From NCBI GenBank assembly GCA_022842065.1, contig JALHQH010000013.1, forward strand, positions 124,001 through 188,000: a DNA stretch of 64,000 bases, written 5' to 3'. The translations under genes and the position numbers were made by a program. The stretch comes from Caldilineaceae bacterium (GTDB lineage Bacteria; Chloroflexota; Anaerolineae; Caldilineales; Caldilineaceae). This document shows positions 24,928 through 34,438 of this stretch, one piece after another. Position 1 is the stretch's first letter. Every line of letters begins with the position of its first letter. The notes under the pieces were generated by a model. It saw nothing but the letters and a program-made list of their open reading frames with translations, ran no database searches and was not told the origin of the DNA.

Positions 24928-27639
24928 TTACTGCTGAATCACCGGCAGATAGAGCAGGTGGATCGTTGATTGGCGCGCGAGGGTAACTTGAAAAGTCATG
25001 GTCACCGGCGTGGCGGGGTGATAGAGGGCATCACCAGGCTGGCTGGCCGTAATCAGACATTCCCCCGTCGCGACGGGCGTTACGGTATTGCCATTGACCG
25101 TACAAATCAACGGGGTCAGGCTACTCAAACTGACGGGTAAGCCGGCCGTGCTGGTCACTTCTAGTGTAAAGGGGGCCTCACCCACGACGGGGCCAAAGAC
25201 AGGCACAGCTTCGATGATCTGCTCGTCCCGCTCGGCATTGTCGATGGTAAAACTTTGGGTGACAGCGGGCGCTGGGCTATAGGTTTCATTCCCCGGCTGG
25301 CTGGCGACCAAGGTGCAAACGCCAACATCGATTAGGGTCACAGTGGTCTCACTGACTGTACAGATGGTTGGGGTGCTACTGCTCAAGGTCACGGCGAGCC
25401 CTGATGAAGCGGTGGCACTAACCGTAAAAGGGAGATCACCTAAGGTTTTATTTGGGAGCGCAGCAAAATCGATTGTCTGCTCTTGGGCGAACCCAATCCG
25501 GGCGTCAGTTTCAATCGCACCGACGTCACAGGCACCGCCGCCGGGTCTAGGCATGCCAAAGAGATCGATGGTCGAATTACAATCGCCACTGGGGATGGCG
25601 TTGATTGCTGGGTTGGCGCTCCCAGGCCGTAACATACTGAACTCAACTGTCCCAAGGGCGCTTGGTAGCTCATGGCGATATGTTTGGGCCGTGTTAGGCA
25701 ACGGCTGGGCATGGAGATCGCTGGTTTGCGTAAAGCTGGTGAGACAACTCCCATCACTAACCAAGTTATATCCATTGCGAAACCCAGCAGACGTAAGTAA
25801 TGGACCGGCGCAACTATCGGGCAGATTGCTCATATAGAGGCTGTGGGTGCTGACCAGTGAAGTGTTGGCTGTGCCGGTATTGTAGATCGCGCCCCCCATT
25901 GCCGCTTGATTGCCGGCAAAGGTGCTGGCGGAAAGCATTCCGGCAGAGGTTGGGTAATCCGTGCTGCTATCCTTGGCAATGGCACCACCACGTTGCGCCG
26001 CACCATTTTCCTGAAAGAAGGAGTTTTCAACCGCCAGATAGCCCGTGCTGTAGATGGCACCGCCGTGGCCGGCAAGCGCCTGATTATGATAAAAAATTGT
26101 ACTATAGCTATAGAGCGCTGAGGTCAGGTAGTCGCCTTCCGCACTGGTAGTATATGAGCTGGCGATGCCACCACCACTCGCCCCATGGTTGCCGATGACC
26201 CAAGAATCGTAAAGCGTCAGATAGCCGCCATAATTAAACATCCCGCCGCCCATACCAGTTGCACTGTTGTTTTGCACTAAGGTGCCATAGAGTTCAACCG
26301 TCGTGGCCAGTTGAAAATTGTTTCGATCGTTCAGCGCCAGCCCGCCCCCATTCCCGGCCTGATTACCTGTGAGATGGCTGCTGGATAAGGTCAGTTTCCC
26401 TTCCGCCAGACTTAACCCGCCGCCCCAAACCGTTGCCGAGTTCTGCTCAAATAAGGTGCGGCTGATCGTCCCCTCGCTATTAAAGGCAAAAAGACCACCA
26501 CCGTCGCCGCCGGTCGTATTTTGCCGCAGCGTGCTATCCGCAATAATATAGTTGCCCGCGCTGTAGATGGCACCCCCCTGTTGGCCGGCGTTGTTTGCCT
26601 CAAGGGTACTCTGCGTGAGGGTAAGCGTCCCGCCGCCATTATAAATCGCACCGCCTGCCAGGGCGGCCAGATTACTGCGCAACGTTGTCTGATCAATCGT
26701 CAAGCGGGTATTATTGTTGATCCCACCGCCAAAAAAGCTGCTGGCGGTATTTTGACTGATGCTACTATGGGTAACCGTCAGCGTGCCCTGATTCTGAATC
26801 CCACCACCATGCCGCGCCGCGGCATTGTGTTCAATATAACTCTGTTCGATGGTGACATTGGCACCCTGGTTGTCGATACCGCCACCATCCAAGGTGTTGG
26901 CCAGATTATCGCTGATGGTGCTTTCACTGATATGGACGTGTGGCGAATACCAAAAACGTAGCCCGCCGCCGGCTTGGGTGGCGCTATTCCCACTGATGGT
27001 CACGTTGACAAAGGTTTCATAACCGGTGCCGTTGAAGGCCCCGCCATACGGCGCGCTGCTGCCAAAAATACTAGTCGCTTCCAGATGAACGATGCCGCCC
27101 TCATTGGCGATGGCACCACCCCAAGCGCTGCTGGCGCTGTTCGTGATCAGGCTATTGCGCATGGTCAAGCTGGCTACTTCGTAGGGGTCGGCATCATTCG
27201 CATCATCCCACAGTACAATCGTGCCACCCTGTGAACCCCAGCCATTCCCGGCCGGCGAACGTCCACCGGTGAGGATAATATTTTGTAAGGTGAGAAACCC
27301 ACTCTCAAAAATTTGGAAGAGCCGGGTGCCGGAGCCACCAGGCTGGATCGTCAGTGCTTGCAGTGTAATTGCGCCGCCACCATCAACCGTAATCTGAACA
27401 TCAGCAACAGACTTGGCAGTGTAAAAACCGATGGTATGGGGGGCTGCGCCACAGTTGAAGGTGAGCGTGCCGCCGTAGTCATTGTATAGTTGTGCCCAGG
27501 CCGCATCAAAGGCGGTTTCGGTGCAACTGGCCGGTGTGCCGTCACCAACGACAACATCCGCAGCACGGACGGTCTGTGGGTGGAGCATTACTGCGCAAAG
27601 GACGAACAAGAAGATGAGGCGTAGCATTTGTCGTTTCAT
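24928..27639 (-). CDS. Secreted polymorphic beta-helix protein with two Ig-like C-terminal repeats
   Basis: The ATG at 27639 (with AAAGG upstream) starts a signal peptide ending VRAADV. The frame is open to 27798, but that part is a dispersed repeat and leader. 903 aa. Residues ~40-640 contain many GGGI-x-N/GGAIYNxG units with SxF/L..N.A segments, the chlamydial-Pmp-like beta-helix repeat. It ends with two ~75-residue repeats (DLPFTVSATASSGLAVTLSS..., EAPFTLEVTSTAGLPVSLSS...) each with TPxICTV and a Cys pair, then HLLYLPVIQQ. Likely a surface adhesin. Confidence 0.85.
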   Translation of the reverse strand: MKRQMLRLIFLFVLCAVMLHPQTVRAADVVVGDGTPASCTETAFDAAWAQLYNDYGGTLTFNCGAAPHTIGFYTAKSVADVQITVDGGGAITLQALTIQPGGSGTRLFQIFESGFLTLQNIILTGGRSPAGNGWGSQGGTIVLWDDANDADPYEVASLTMRNSLITNSASSAWGGAIANEGGIVHLEATSIFGSSAPYGGAFNGTGYETFVNVTISGNSATQAGGGLRFWYSPHVHISESTISDNLANTLDGGGIDNQGANVTIEQSYIEHNAAARHGGGIQNQGTLTVTHSSISQNTASSFFGGGINNNTRLTIDQTTLRSNLAALAGGAIYNGGGTLTLTQSTLEANNAGQQGGAIYSAGNYIIADSTLRQNTTGGDGGGLFAFNSEGTISRTLFEQNSATVWGGGLSLAEGKLTLSSSHLTGNQAGNGGGLALNDRNNFQLATTVELYGTLVQNNSATGMGGGMFNYGGYLTLYDSWVIGNHGASGGGIASSYTTSAEGDYLTSALYSYSTIFYHNQALAGHGGAIYSTGYLAVENSFFQENGAAQRGGAIAKDSSTDYPTSAGMLSASTFAGNQAAMGGAIYNTGTANTSLVSTHSLYMSNLPDSCAGPLLTSAGFRNGYNLVSDGSCLTSFTQTSDLHAQPLPNTAQTYRHELPSALGTVEFSMLRPGSANPAINAIPSGDCNSTIDLFGMPRPGGGACDVGAIETDARIGFAQEQTIDFAALPNKTLGDLPFTVSATASSGLAVTLSSSTPTICTVSETTVTLIDVGVCTLVASQPGNETYSPAPAVTQSFTIDNAERDEQIIEAVPVFGPVVGEAPFTLEVTSTAGLPVSLSSLTPLICTVNGNTVTPVATGECLITASQPGDALYHPATPVTMTFQVTLARQSTIHLLYLPVIQQ

Positions 27640-27661
27640 GATCGATGCCTTTCTGATTGTG

Positions 27662-27737
27662 TTAGGGCTTACGCTGCGCTCGGCGGCTGAGCGGGAGCCC
27701 GTTGGGCGCGAAGCCAGAGCGCGCTGCATAAGTCCTT
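27662..27737. repeat. GGCTGAGCGGGAGCCC dispersed palindromic element, copy 1
   Basis: About 75 bases homologous to 39739-39814, ends AGGGCTTACGC and ATAAGTCCT forming an imperfect terminal inverted repeat. Both copies lie 18-25 nt upstream of the start codon of a minus-strand secreted-protein gene. Confidence 0.75.
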
Positions 27738-27772
27738 TATGTAAAACGTGATGAAACTTCCCATACACCAAC

Positions 27773-28264
27773 TCAGCGTCCGCCGGTATTTCGCGCAATC
27801 GTCAACAACAACCGGAGCACTGCCGCTAACCCCTGGAGCAGCAAAAAGTAAAAGAGGGTTGTGGTTGACCGCGCAATGCCAAAGAGTAGTGTCTGCACCG
27901 TCCCCCAAAAATCAAGCCCAGGCGTTGGTTGAACGAAGGTTTGCACTAGTTCAAAGCCAAGAAAAATGACGGCTAAGCCAAGAAATAGCCAGGATAGTTT
28001 TTGCGACCAATCGGCAATGGTACTGATCTGCGCAGCCGCATACGCGGTCTCAACCGGTTGCGCGACTGGTGGTTGCACCAGCACCTTTGCCACTTCCTGG
28101 GGGGTGGGCAATTGGCCTAGCCGTTCCACCAGCAAGGCTGCACAGAGCTCCAAGGCCGCTGGGGTCCATTCGTCGCTGTCATTCTTGGCCCAGATGGCAA
28201 TTAACTCTGTCGTCGATTTTTCATTGAGCCGTAGGCGCATCTGCGCAGTCATTTCCTTGTTCAT
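27773..28264 (-). CDS. Small membrane protein with N-terminal helical domain
   Basis: The ATG at 28264 has AAGGAG upstream; upstream in-frame codons to 28321 lack one. 163 aa. Residues 1-45 hold a helical motif LRLNEKSTTELIAIWAKNDSDEWTPAALELCAALLVERL seen as LxxKSTEEL..IWxxND-type segments in Chloroflexota membrane proteins. Two or three membrane helices follow (LSWLFLGLAVIFLGFELVQ and FYFLLLQGLAAVLRLLLTI). Function unknown. Confidence 0.7.
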   Translation of the reverse strand: MNKEMTAQMRLRLNEKSTTELIAIWAKNDSDEWTPAALELCAALLVERLGQLPTPQEVAKVLVQPPVAQPVETAYAAAQISTIADWSQKLSWLFLGLAVIFLGFELVQTFVQPTPGLDFWGTVQTLLFGIARSTTTLFYFLLLQGLAAVLRLLLTIARNTGGR

Positions 28265-28358
28265 GTTGATCTCCTTGATCGGTATTGTGACTATTTTGAC
28301 AAACATGGGTAACTGGCACACCCATTAACATCACCAGGTCCAACGCGCTTTTGATGAT

Positions 28359-28387
28359 TTGGTTGGCTGATCTTCATTCGTTATAAT
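28359..28387 (+). promoter_or_regulatory. Sigma-70-like promoter for the DUF433 gene
   Basis: TTGGTT, 17 nt, TATAAT. The predicted transcript leader contains the perfect palindrome at 28422-28473. Confidence 0.6.
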
Positions 28388-28421
28388 GGTGTTAGTTTAC
28401 GTTAATGAACCCACAGAGATG

Positions 28422-28473
28422 TTGTGTCTAGCCGGTCCGTGACCGGCGCCGGTCACGGACCGGCTAGACACAA
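28422..28473. repeat. Perfect 52-bp palindrome without loop
   Basis: Both 26-base halves match exactly around a central GGCGCC. It lies between the predicted DUF433 promoter and gene, so could form a leader hairpin, a DNA cruciform or a binding site for the gene's own product. Confidence 0.85.
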
Positions 28474-28527
28474 ACGCGTGATTGGTTGATTTGTGCCGCG
28501 CTATACTAACGACAAAGGATGGATGCA

Positions 28528-28740
28528 ATGACTCAAGATCTCTTAGATCGGATCACCTACAATCCCAACATTATGGCGGGTAAACCAGTGATTCGTGGCA
28601 CCCGCATCCCAGTTGATTTGCTGGTGCGCATGGTGGCGCAGGGTATCTCACCACAGGAGATTCTCGCTGATTATCCACGCTTACAGCCTGAAGACCTGCA
28701 AGCCGCCTGTTTTTGGCATGACCAGGGTATAGCATTTTAG
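28528..28740 (+). CDS. DUF433 protein, antitoxin-like
   Basis: The ATG at 28528 has AAAGG at the right distance; another ATG at 28519 is too close to it. 70 aa, matching the DUF433 pattern ITYNPNIMAGKPVIRGTRIPV, then LL..M..G.SP.EIL.DYP.L..EDLQAA. DUF433 proteins are small helix-turn-helix proteins often paired with a PIN/DUF5615 toxin gene; none follows here. The gene runs 4 nt into the end of the convergent heparinase-like gene. Confidence 0.88.
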   Translation: MTQDLLDRITYNPNIMAGKPVIRGTRIPVDLLVRMVAQGISPQEILADYPRLQPEDLQAACFWHDQGIAF

Positions 28741-31247
28741 TTTGCAAAGACCAACACCCCACCCGCATCCGTCTGGGTTGAGCCACCTTCGTTAATCTGC
28801 ACCTGTTGATTTCCCCCAACGCTCTGCACCGCCACGGTATAGCCCATATTCGGCTGCAATCCCGTCACAAAATGGTTGCTGACGCCGGCGGGGATGGTGT
28901 ACTGAAGCGTCGTCGCAAACGGTTCCCGGTTGACGGGAAAGAGCACAACATGTGCCCCGACCACCGCCCCTTCAAAACCACTATCAAGGCTGCGCACCAG
29001 GGTAACCCCATCGGCATTGGCCCCGGCATTCGCCCCTTGTAGCACATGCAAAAAACGCACACTTTGCCCAGCGCCCGGCGCATCAACCCGCAGGCGCACT
29101 GTCATCGGATCATCGCCGGCCGCAGTCTCTGCGATGATCTGCTCATTTGTGTTGACGGCGGTCAAGGTGGCGTCCGTCGGCAAGAGGGTAGTGACAAATA
29201 GCTGTTGACCTGCGTCAGTCGTCATCGTCGCCACTTTGCCGTTAACCGTGGCGGGGTTGGGCAGTTGCAGCCACCAGCGTTTGAACTTGCCGGTGCTTTG
29301 CGTCTCGGCCCGGTCATAGACGACGACGTGATCAGGCTTGAGCCAGAGGATTGCCCGCTCGGCCAGGGTGACGGCGGTGCTGCCTTCACTGGTCGAGTTG
29401 TAGAGGTTGGTGGCGTCGCCCAGCGCGTAGGCGTAGTCGGTGGCCAAACTGCTGGCCAACAGCGTTGGATTGCCGTCGTTGACATAGTTGACCTGCGAGC
29501 CGCGCTGCCAGAGATCGACGCGCCAGTCCGTATCGTCGCGGTCGACAGGGCGGTCGTTTTGGATGGCGACGGTGTTGTAGAACTCGGAACTGGCGATGCC
29601 CTCGGCAATATTCGCATAGCCGACGCGACCCTTGGTCAGCCACTCGCCGTTGCGGTAGAAGCTAAAGTGGTTGCCATCCGCCATCTGGTGATCGATGGAA
29701 TTCCAACTGAGGCTGTAGGTAAACCAGGCTGCGTCGGTGCCCCAACTGCTGCGGCTGAAAAGGCGGTTCAGTCCTGGGGCCAGGTAACCAGTTGCCAACG
29801 CCGAGCGTGGATCTGTGGCGGGCGCGGCATTGGGATCGTAGAGCATGAAGTAGAGGATCGCCTCGCGGAAATCGACCGGATTACGCACCCGTTCGGCCAG
29901 TTGGGTGGCGCCGCCGGGGGCCGTGTGACTTTGTAACCAGCGCACCTGGTTGAGGCGCGCGGTGTTGCCGGTCATGGTGTCATAGAGGCCGATGGGCGCA
30001 AAGGCGCTGACAAAGTCGGGCAGGTGATAGCTCTGGCCATCACCATAGAAGGCGGGCAGATAGCGGTCGCCCCCCTCTTCACGCGCCACCGTCGCCGGGC
30101 TCAGCGAATGGAGATAGGCGGTGAGGCTGTCATCCCAAAATGGGTTGCTGCCCAAGGCCGTGGTGATCGGATAAGTCGCGCCCGCGGTGTGCAACGAAAG
30201 CAAAAATTGGGTGGCATAGCCGAGCGTCTGCGGGCTATATTCCAGCCCCTCTGGCAACAGCCCGCCGCGACTCTCGTTGCGTGTCAGGTGGTCGAAGATG
30301 TAGAGATGTGCGCCGACAGCAATGTCGAGATAGTCGCGTAATTCGTTGTTGGCGTCGTCCGTCGCGTCGAGCGCGAGGGCCATCATGCCCAGGTTGCGCA
30401 TGTGCGCGGCATAGTAGTTGTTGCCACTAAAGCGTACCTGCTGCGTATCGGCCAGCAAGGTCGGGTCGTTGACCAGCCCCACCGGTGCGGGGTGATGGTA
30501 GCCGCGCTCGATCACCTCTTGCGACCAGCGCAGGAAGACCTGACGGATTGTGCTTTTGTCCTGGGTGGTCAGCGTGGGGTAGATCCAATCCACCACCAGC
30601 GGGAAGGCCTCGCCATGATAACGAATGCGATCCCGATCCTCCGTCGCAAAATCCGGGTGGCGGAAGGGCGGGTATTGGGCCGATTCGTTGCACGTATAAT
30701 CCTCTGCTGTGGCCGGTCCCTTTGCCGCCTCGTTCATGATGTGCATCAGCAAAGTGCGGGCACGGTTGGCATAGTCAGTGCGGAGGGCGGCCTCATTTTC
30801 CACCAGCGACAGAAAGGCAAAGAGTTCGGCGTACATCTCGCTTGGATACTCTTCATAGCCCACATTCCCACAATCCTGGTCGGGGACGCGCCCTTCGTCC
30901 ATCTCACTTTTCGCCCGTTCGGCCAACAAGGCCAGCCCATCCCGATAGAGCGAATTGCTCTCAACAGCCCAACTGCGCAGCCGGGGCAACTCGGCGGCGG
31001 TCAGCCAGAGGCGCGGATGGCCGCTTTGCTGGGCAAGGGTCGCGATCGGTGTGGGCATGGTTGTGGCGATGGGCGTTGGCCCGACAGGGGTGGCCGTGGC
31101 TTGGGTTGCACCGCCCTGTACAACCGGCAAATAGATGTCGCCCTGTTCTGCTCCAGCCGGGCGCGATGTCGCGGCGTTGGTAACGGTGCAACTAATAAAC
31201 AAGAGGGCAAGGCTCAATATCAAGGTGAACAAAAGAGTCCGTTTCAT
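28737..31247 (-). CDS. Heparinase II/III-like secreted polysaccharide lyase
   Basis: 836 aa. The N-terminus MKRTLLFTLILSLALLFISC looks like a lipoprotein signal, followed by a Thr/Pro-rich linker containing GDIYLPVVQ, the motif other exported proteins here carry at their C-terminus. From residue ~75 (HPRLWLTAAELPRL) a helical toroid runs to ~430, then a beta-sandwich with SWNSIDHQMADGNHFSFYRNGEWLTKGRVGY, as in heparinase II/III and alginate-lyase-like families (catalytic Tyr/His candidates lie in this stretch). Substrate unknown; an acidic polysaccharide is likely. Weak ribosome-binding site. Confidence 0.78.
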   Translation of the reverse strand: MKRTLLFTLILSLALLFISCTVTNAATSRPAGAEQGDIYLPVVQGGATQATATPVGPTPIATTMPTPIATLAQQSGHPRLWLTAAELPRLRSWAVESNSLYRDGLALLAERAKSEMDEGRVPDQDCGNVGYEEYPSEMYAELFAFLSLVENEAALRTDYANRARTLLMHIMNEAAKGPATAEDYTCNESAQYPPFRHPDFATEDRDRIRYHGEAFPLVVDWIYPTLTTQDKSTIRQVFLRWSQEVIERGYHHPAPVGLVNDPTLLADTQQVRFSGNNYYAAHMRNLGMMALALDATDDANNELRDYLDIAVGAHLYIFDHLTRNESRGGLLPEGLEYSPQTLGYATQFLLSLHTAGATYPITTALGSNPFWDDSLTAYLHSLSPATVAREEGGDRYLPAFYGDGQSYHLPDFVSAFAPIGLYDTMTGNTARLNQVRWLQSHTAPGGATQLAERVRNPVDFREAILYFMLYDPNAAPATDPRSALATGYLAPGLNRLFSRSSWGTDAAWFTYSLSWNSIDHQMADGNHFSFYRNGEWLTKGRVGYANIAEGIASSEFYNTVAIQNDRPVDRDDTDWRVDLWQRGSQVNYVNDGNPTLLASSLATDYAYALGDATNLYNSTSEGSTAVTLAERAILWLKPDHVVVYDRAETQSTGKFKRWWLQLPNPATVNGKVATMTTDAGQQLFVTTLLPTDATLTAVNTNEQIIAETAAGDDPMTVRLRVDAPGAGQSVRFLHVLQGANAGANADGVTLVRSLDSGFEGAVVGAHVVLFPVNREPFATTLQYTIPAGVSNHFVTGLQPNMGYTVAVQSVGGNQQVQINEGGSTQTDAGGVLVFAN

Positions 31248-31496
31248 CAGTCAACTCGCTTTAAGTTAATTTGAACATGATTGCTCGTCACTACGCGCTG
31301 CGTCCAGGGACGCAGCGCGTCCAGCCTGCATTCCATCGGAGACCGGTGGAACGAGCACTAGAGATGTTTCCTGTTCACCATCGGCGCGCAGTGGCTCAAT
31401 GGTGATCGTGAGCACGCTGATCTCTTCGATGATCAATTGGCGGTAGCGCAAGCGATAGTGCATGGCGGGTAGCATAGCAGGGCGCCTGGGTCGAAA

Positions 31497-31560
31497 GGTG
31501 ACATTTTGTGACAACTGGTTATTGAGTCACTTTCGCAAAATGACCCACATCTGCTATGAT
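31497..31560 (+). promoter_or_regulatory. Operator/promoter of the XRE-STAND gene
   Basis: GGTGACATTTTG (31497-31508) and CAAAATGACC (31536-31545) form an imperfect inverted repeat. Its right half overlaps TTCGCA, which lies 17 nt from TATGAT (31555-31560). The start codon is at 31567, just where transcription should begin, so the mRNA may be leaderless. Self-repression by the encoded XRE domain would fit. Confidence 0.5.
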
Positions 31561-31566
31561 CGCCCC

Positions 31567-34137
31567 ATGACAGTTCGCCAACCGCGTAATGCCACTTCCG
31601 CCATCACGTTGCCCGCCGATTCCTTTGGTGCTGCGCTCAAATTTTTGCGCAAGCGGGCGCGCCTGACGCAGGATGAATTGGGGCGGGCGGTGGGGTATAG
31701 CCGCGAACAAATTGCCCGGCTAGAGAATGGCAGTCGGCTGCCCGATTTAACCATGCTGGCCGCGCTCTTTGTGGCGGCGTTGGGTCTCCAACAGGAACCC
31801 GCATTGGTGGCGCAACTGCTCGAATTGGCCGGCGCGGCACGTCAGGAAGCGGCCCCGGCAGAAACGCCCGCACGCATTACGGTGACCCACCATGTCGCCC
31901 AACGGGTAGAAGTGCGACAGCTGGTGATTGAACCCATGGGGGGACCACTACCTGCCCTGCCCACTGCTGCCCCGGTTCATCAACTGCCGGTACCCCTCCT
32001 GCCCTTGCTGGGCCGTGACTTCGAGTTAAGCCAAGCCTGTCAACTGCTCGCCACCGAAGCGCGGCTGCTGACGCTGGTGGGCGCGCCTGGGGTGGGCAAG
32101 AGCCGGCTAGCGCTGGCGATTGGCCACCAATTAGCCCCGACCTTTGCCCACGGCGCGGCCCTCGTGCTGCTCGCCGGTGTCCAAAACCCCGCCGATTTGG
32201 CCGCCACCGTTGCCGCTGCGCTCCTACTTACCCCACTGGCAACCCAAGCCCCCGCCGATGCCGTGCGCGCCTATCTTGCAACGCGTCAACTGCTGTTGAT
32301 CCTGGACAACTGCGAACATTTGCTTGACGCCATGCCCTTGCTTTCGACCTGGCTGGCGGCTGCGCCCAACGTCACCCTCCTCTGCACCAGTCGCATTGCC
32401 CTGGATCTCTATGGCGAGTATGAATTGGCGGTGGGGCCGCTGGCGCTGCCGGATCTAGCCCAGCTCCCGCCGCTGGTCGAATTGGGGCAGATTAGCGCCG
32501 TCAAACTCTTTGTCGATCGGGCACGGGCGGTTGATCTTACCTTTCAACTGGATGGGGAGAATCGGTTGGCGGTCGCCGGGCTGGCGGTTGCGCTCGATGG
32601 GCTGCCCTTGGCCCTGGAATTGGCCGCGGCGCGCACGAGGACTTTAACGCCGCAAGCATTGTTGCAACAACTGATGCATGCCCGCCAAGCTTATCAGTCC
32701 GCCGGCCACTTGCTCACCCAAAATAAACGGGATATTGCCGCGCACCATCGCACCTTGCAGGAGGCCATCGCCTGGAGTTATCGGCTGTTGTCACCGACGG
32801 AACAGGCCCTCTTTATGGGGCTAGGGGTCTTTTGGGGTGGTTGCACCGCCGAGGCGATGGCGGTGGTGGCCGGTGGCGATCTGCTGACGCTGCATGGTTT
32901 AGTCGCTGCCAATCTGGTGCAGCGCGGAGCGGATTTATCAACGGCGGGCGCACCCTTGCCCCGGCTGCTGCTTCTGGAAACCTTGCGCACCTTTGCCCTG
33001 GAGCAATTAGCCGCGCAGGATCAACTCAGCAGCCTGCAACGCCGCCATGCCGACTATTTTGCCGACTATGCCCAGCAGATCTTCACAGAGATTCGAGGCG
33101 CGGATCAAACCCTGTGGTTGCAGCGCGCCCGCCTTGATCATGACAATTTTCGCGCTGCGCTGCGCTTTGCGCTGCACCATGAATGGGGCGAAGTGGCGGT
33201 TGCGATTGCCGGCGGCCTCTGGTGGTTCTGGTATCGCCAGGGTTTGTTGGCCGAAGGTAGCCAGTGGCTGGCTGCGGCTTTGGGGGCACCCTGTCAAGCC
33301 ACCGAACCGACGCTGCTGCACCAACAACAGCGGGCGCGGGCGCTCAACGGTGCCGGTTCGCTGGCCACCGAGCAAAGTCGTTTTGCCGAAGCCCGTGCCT
33401 ATCACCAGGAAGGGCTGACTTTACGTCGCGCGGTTGAGGATCAGGCCGGCGTTGCCGATGTGTTGCATAATCTGGGGCTGCTGGCCCGCTGTGAAGGGGA
33501 ATATGGGCAGGCGTTAACGTGGTTTGAGGAGGGGCGGGCGCTCTCAGTAACCTTGACCAGCGATCCAAGTTACCTGGCGATGGACGATATCAATCTCGCC
33601 CTGACCGCACAGGAAATGGGTGATTTGCCCCTGGCGCACAGATGGGCCGAAAGCGCCTACCGCGCTGCCGTAACCCACCCTGACGAGTGGGTTCGCACCT
33701 ATGTCATAACCGTGCTCGCCGACATCTTAAATGAGGTGGGCGAATGGGAACGCGCCACGGCCTTGGCTACGACCGCCTCTGAATCCTATCAACAGGCAGG
33801 TGATGCCCAGTTTTTACCAGAGTCGCTGCTTGTGCTTGCCAAAGTAGCCTATAAGCGGGGCGAACTCGACCAGGCACAAAGCCTGTGCGACCAGACGTTG
33901 GCGGCCTATCAGACATTAGCTGATAACCACGGCATTGCCAATGTGCGCTATCTCCAGGCTTGGTTAACGCTGGCCCGCGCCGAGTCCAGCGCCGCGCCAG
34001 GGCAGCTGAGCGCCCAGGCCGCCGCCCTGTATGAACAGTCATCTGCCCTGCGGGCCGGTGTCAACCGCCATATCTCACCACGCGAGGAAGCCGAATATCG
34101 CCAACTAGCCGCGGCCATCAAAGCGGCCGGTGGCTAA
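31567..34137 (+). CDS. XRE-type HTH / STAND ATPase / TPR regulator
   Basis: 856 aa. Residues 18-72 are an XRE helix-turn-helix (LRKRARLTQDELGRAVGYS..QIARLENGSRLPD). The STAND NTPase module follows, with P-loop GAPGVGKS (172-179), Walker B LLILDNCEH (near 240) and GLPLALELAAART (near 345), then a winged-helix stretch and about six TPR units to the C-terminus. Such AfsR/MalT-like proteins sense a ligand through the repeats and switch conformation with ATP; some serve in defence or antibiotic control. The start is the ATG at 31567, without ribosome-binding site but 7 nt after a -10 box. Target unknown. Confidence 0.9.
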   Translation: MTVRQPRNATSAITLPADSFGAALKFLRKRARLTQDELGRAVGYSREQIARLENGSRLPDLTMLAALFVAALGLQQEPALVAQLLELAGAARQEAAPAETPARITVTHHVAQRVEVRQLVIEPMGGPLPALPTAAPVHQLPVPLLPLLGRDFELSQACQLLATEARLLTLVGAPGVGKSRLALAIGHQLAPTFAHGAALVLLAGVQNPADLAATVAAALLLTPLATQAPADAVRAYLATRQLLLILDNCEHLLDAMPLLSTWLAAAPNVTLLCTSRIALDLYGEYELAVGPLALPDLAQLPPLVELGQISAVKLFVDRARAVDLTFQLDGENRLAVAGLAVALDGLPLALELAAARTRTLTPQALLQQLMHARQAYQSAGHLLTQNKRDIAAHHRTLQEAIAWSYRLLSPTEQALFMGLGVFWGGCTAEAMAVVAGGDLLTLHGLVAANLVQRGADLSTAGAPLPRLLLLETLRTFALEQLAAQDQLSSLQRRHADYFADYAQQIFTEIRGADQTLWLQRARLDHDNFRAALRFALHHEWGEVAVAIAGGLWWFWYRQGLLAEGSQWLAAALGAPCQATEPTLLHQQQRARALNGAGSLATEQSRFAEARAYHQEGLTLRRAVEDQAGVADVLHNLGLLARCEGEYGQALTWFEEGRALSVTLTSDPSYLAMDDINLALTAQEMGDLPLAHRWAESAYRAAVTHPDEWVRTYVITVLADILNEVGEWERATALATTASESYQQAGDAQFLPESLLVLAKVAYKRGELDQAQSLCDQTLAAYQTLADNHGIANVRYLQAWLTLARAESSAAPGQLSAQAAALYEQSSALRAGVNRHISPREEAEYRQLAAAIKAAGG

Positions 34138-34167
34138 GCGCCCGCGCCGCGCGCCGTCATTCTCTAG

Positions 34168-34215
34168 TGGGCCTCGTGTATTGCGCATCGGGAGATACGC
34201 AATACACGAGGCCCA
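34168..34215. terminator. Intrinsic terminator after the STAND gene
   Basis: TGGGCCTCGTGTATTGCG and its exact complement (18 bp) with a 12-nt loop, followed by TTTCT. The remaining spacer to 34438 shows nothing recognisable. Confidence 0.85.
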
Positions 34216-34438
34216 TTTCTAAGCGCGTATTGCGGCTCATTGAAATTGCGTATTTTGTTCGCCGGTTGGCAGGTGCGACTGGAGAGAACACCGCTTTCTC
34301 GTTGGGCAACCGGGTTGGAGTGCGCCCCGTCATCAATTAAAATAGCGTAAGTCCTTACTGGAAAACTTGATCGATTCTAGCGAATTTTCTGCGGTGGACT
34401 GCGCTTGGTGATGTGTCAGAGCAAGGATGAGGTAACAG

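Noticed and set aside
31266..31514. 82-residue minus-strand frame (inner ATG at 31463) between the heparinase-like and STAND genes
   Set aside because: No ribosome-binding site and it overlaps the STAND operator. A small gene cannot be excluded but is not supported.
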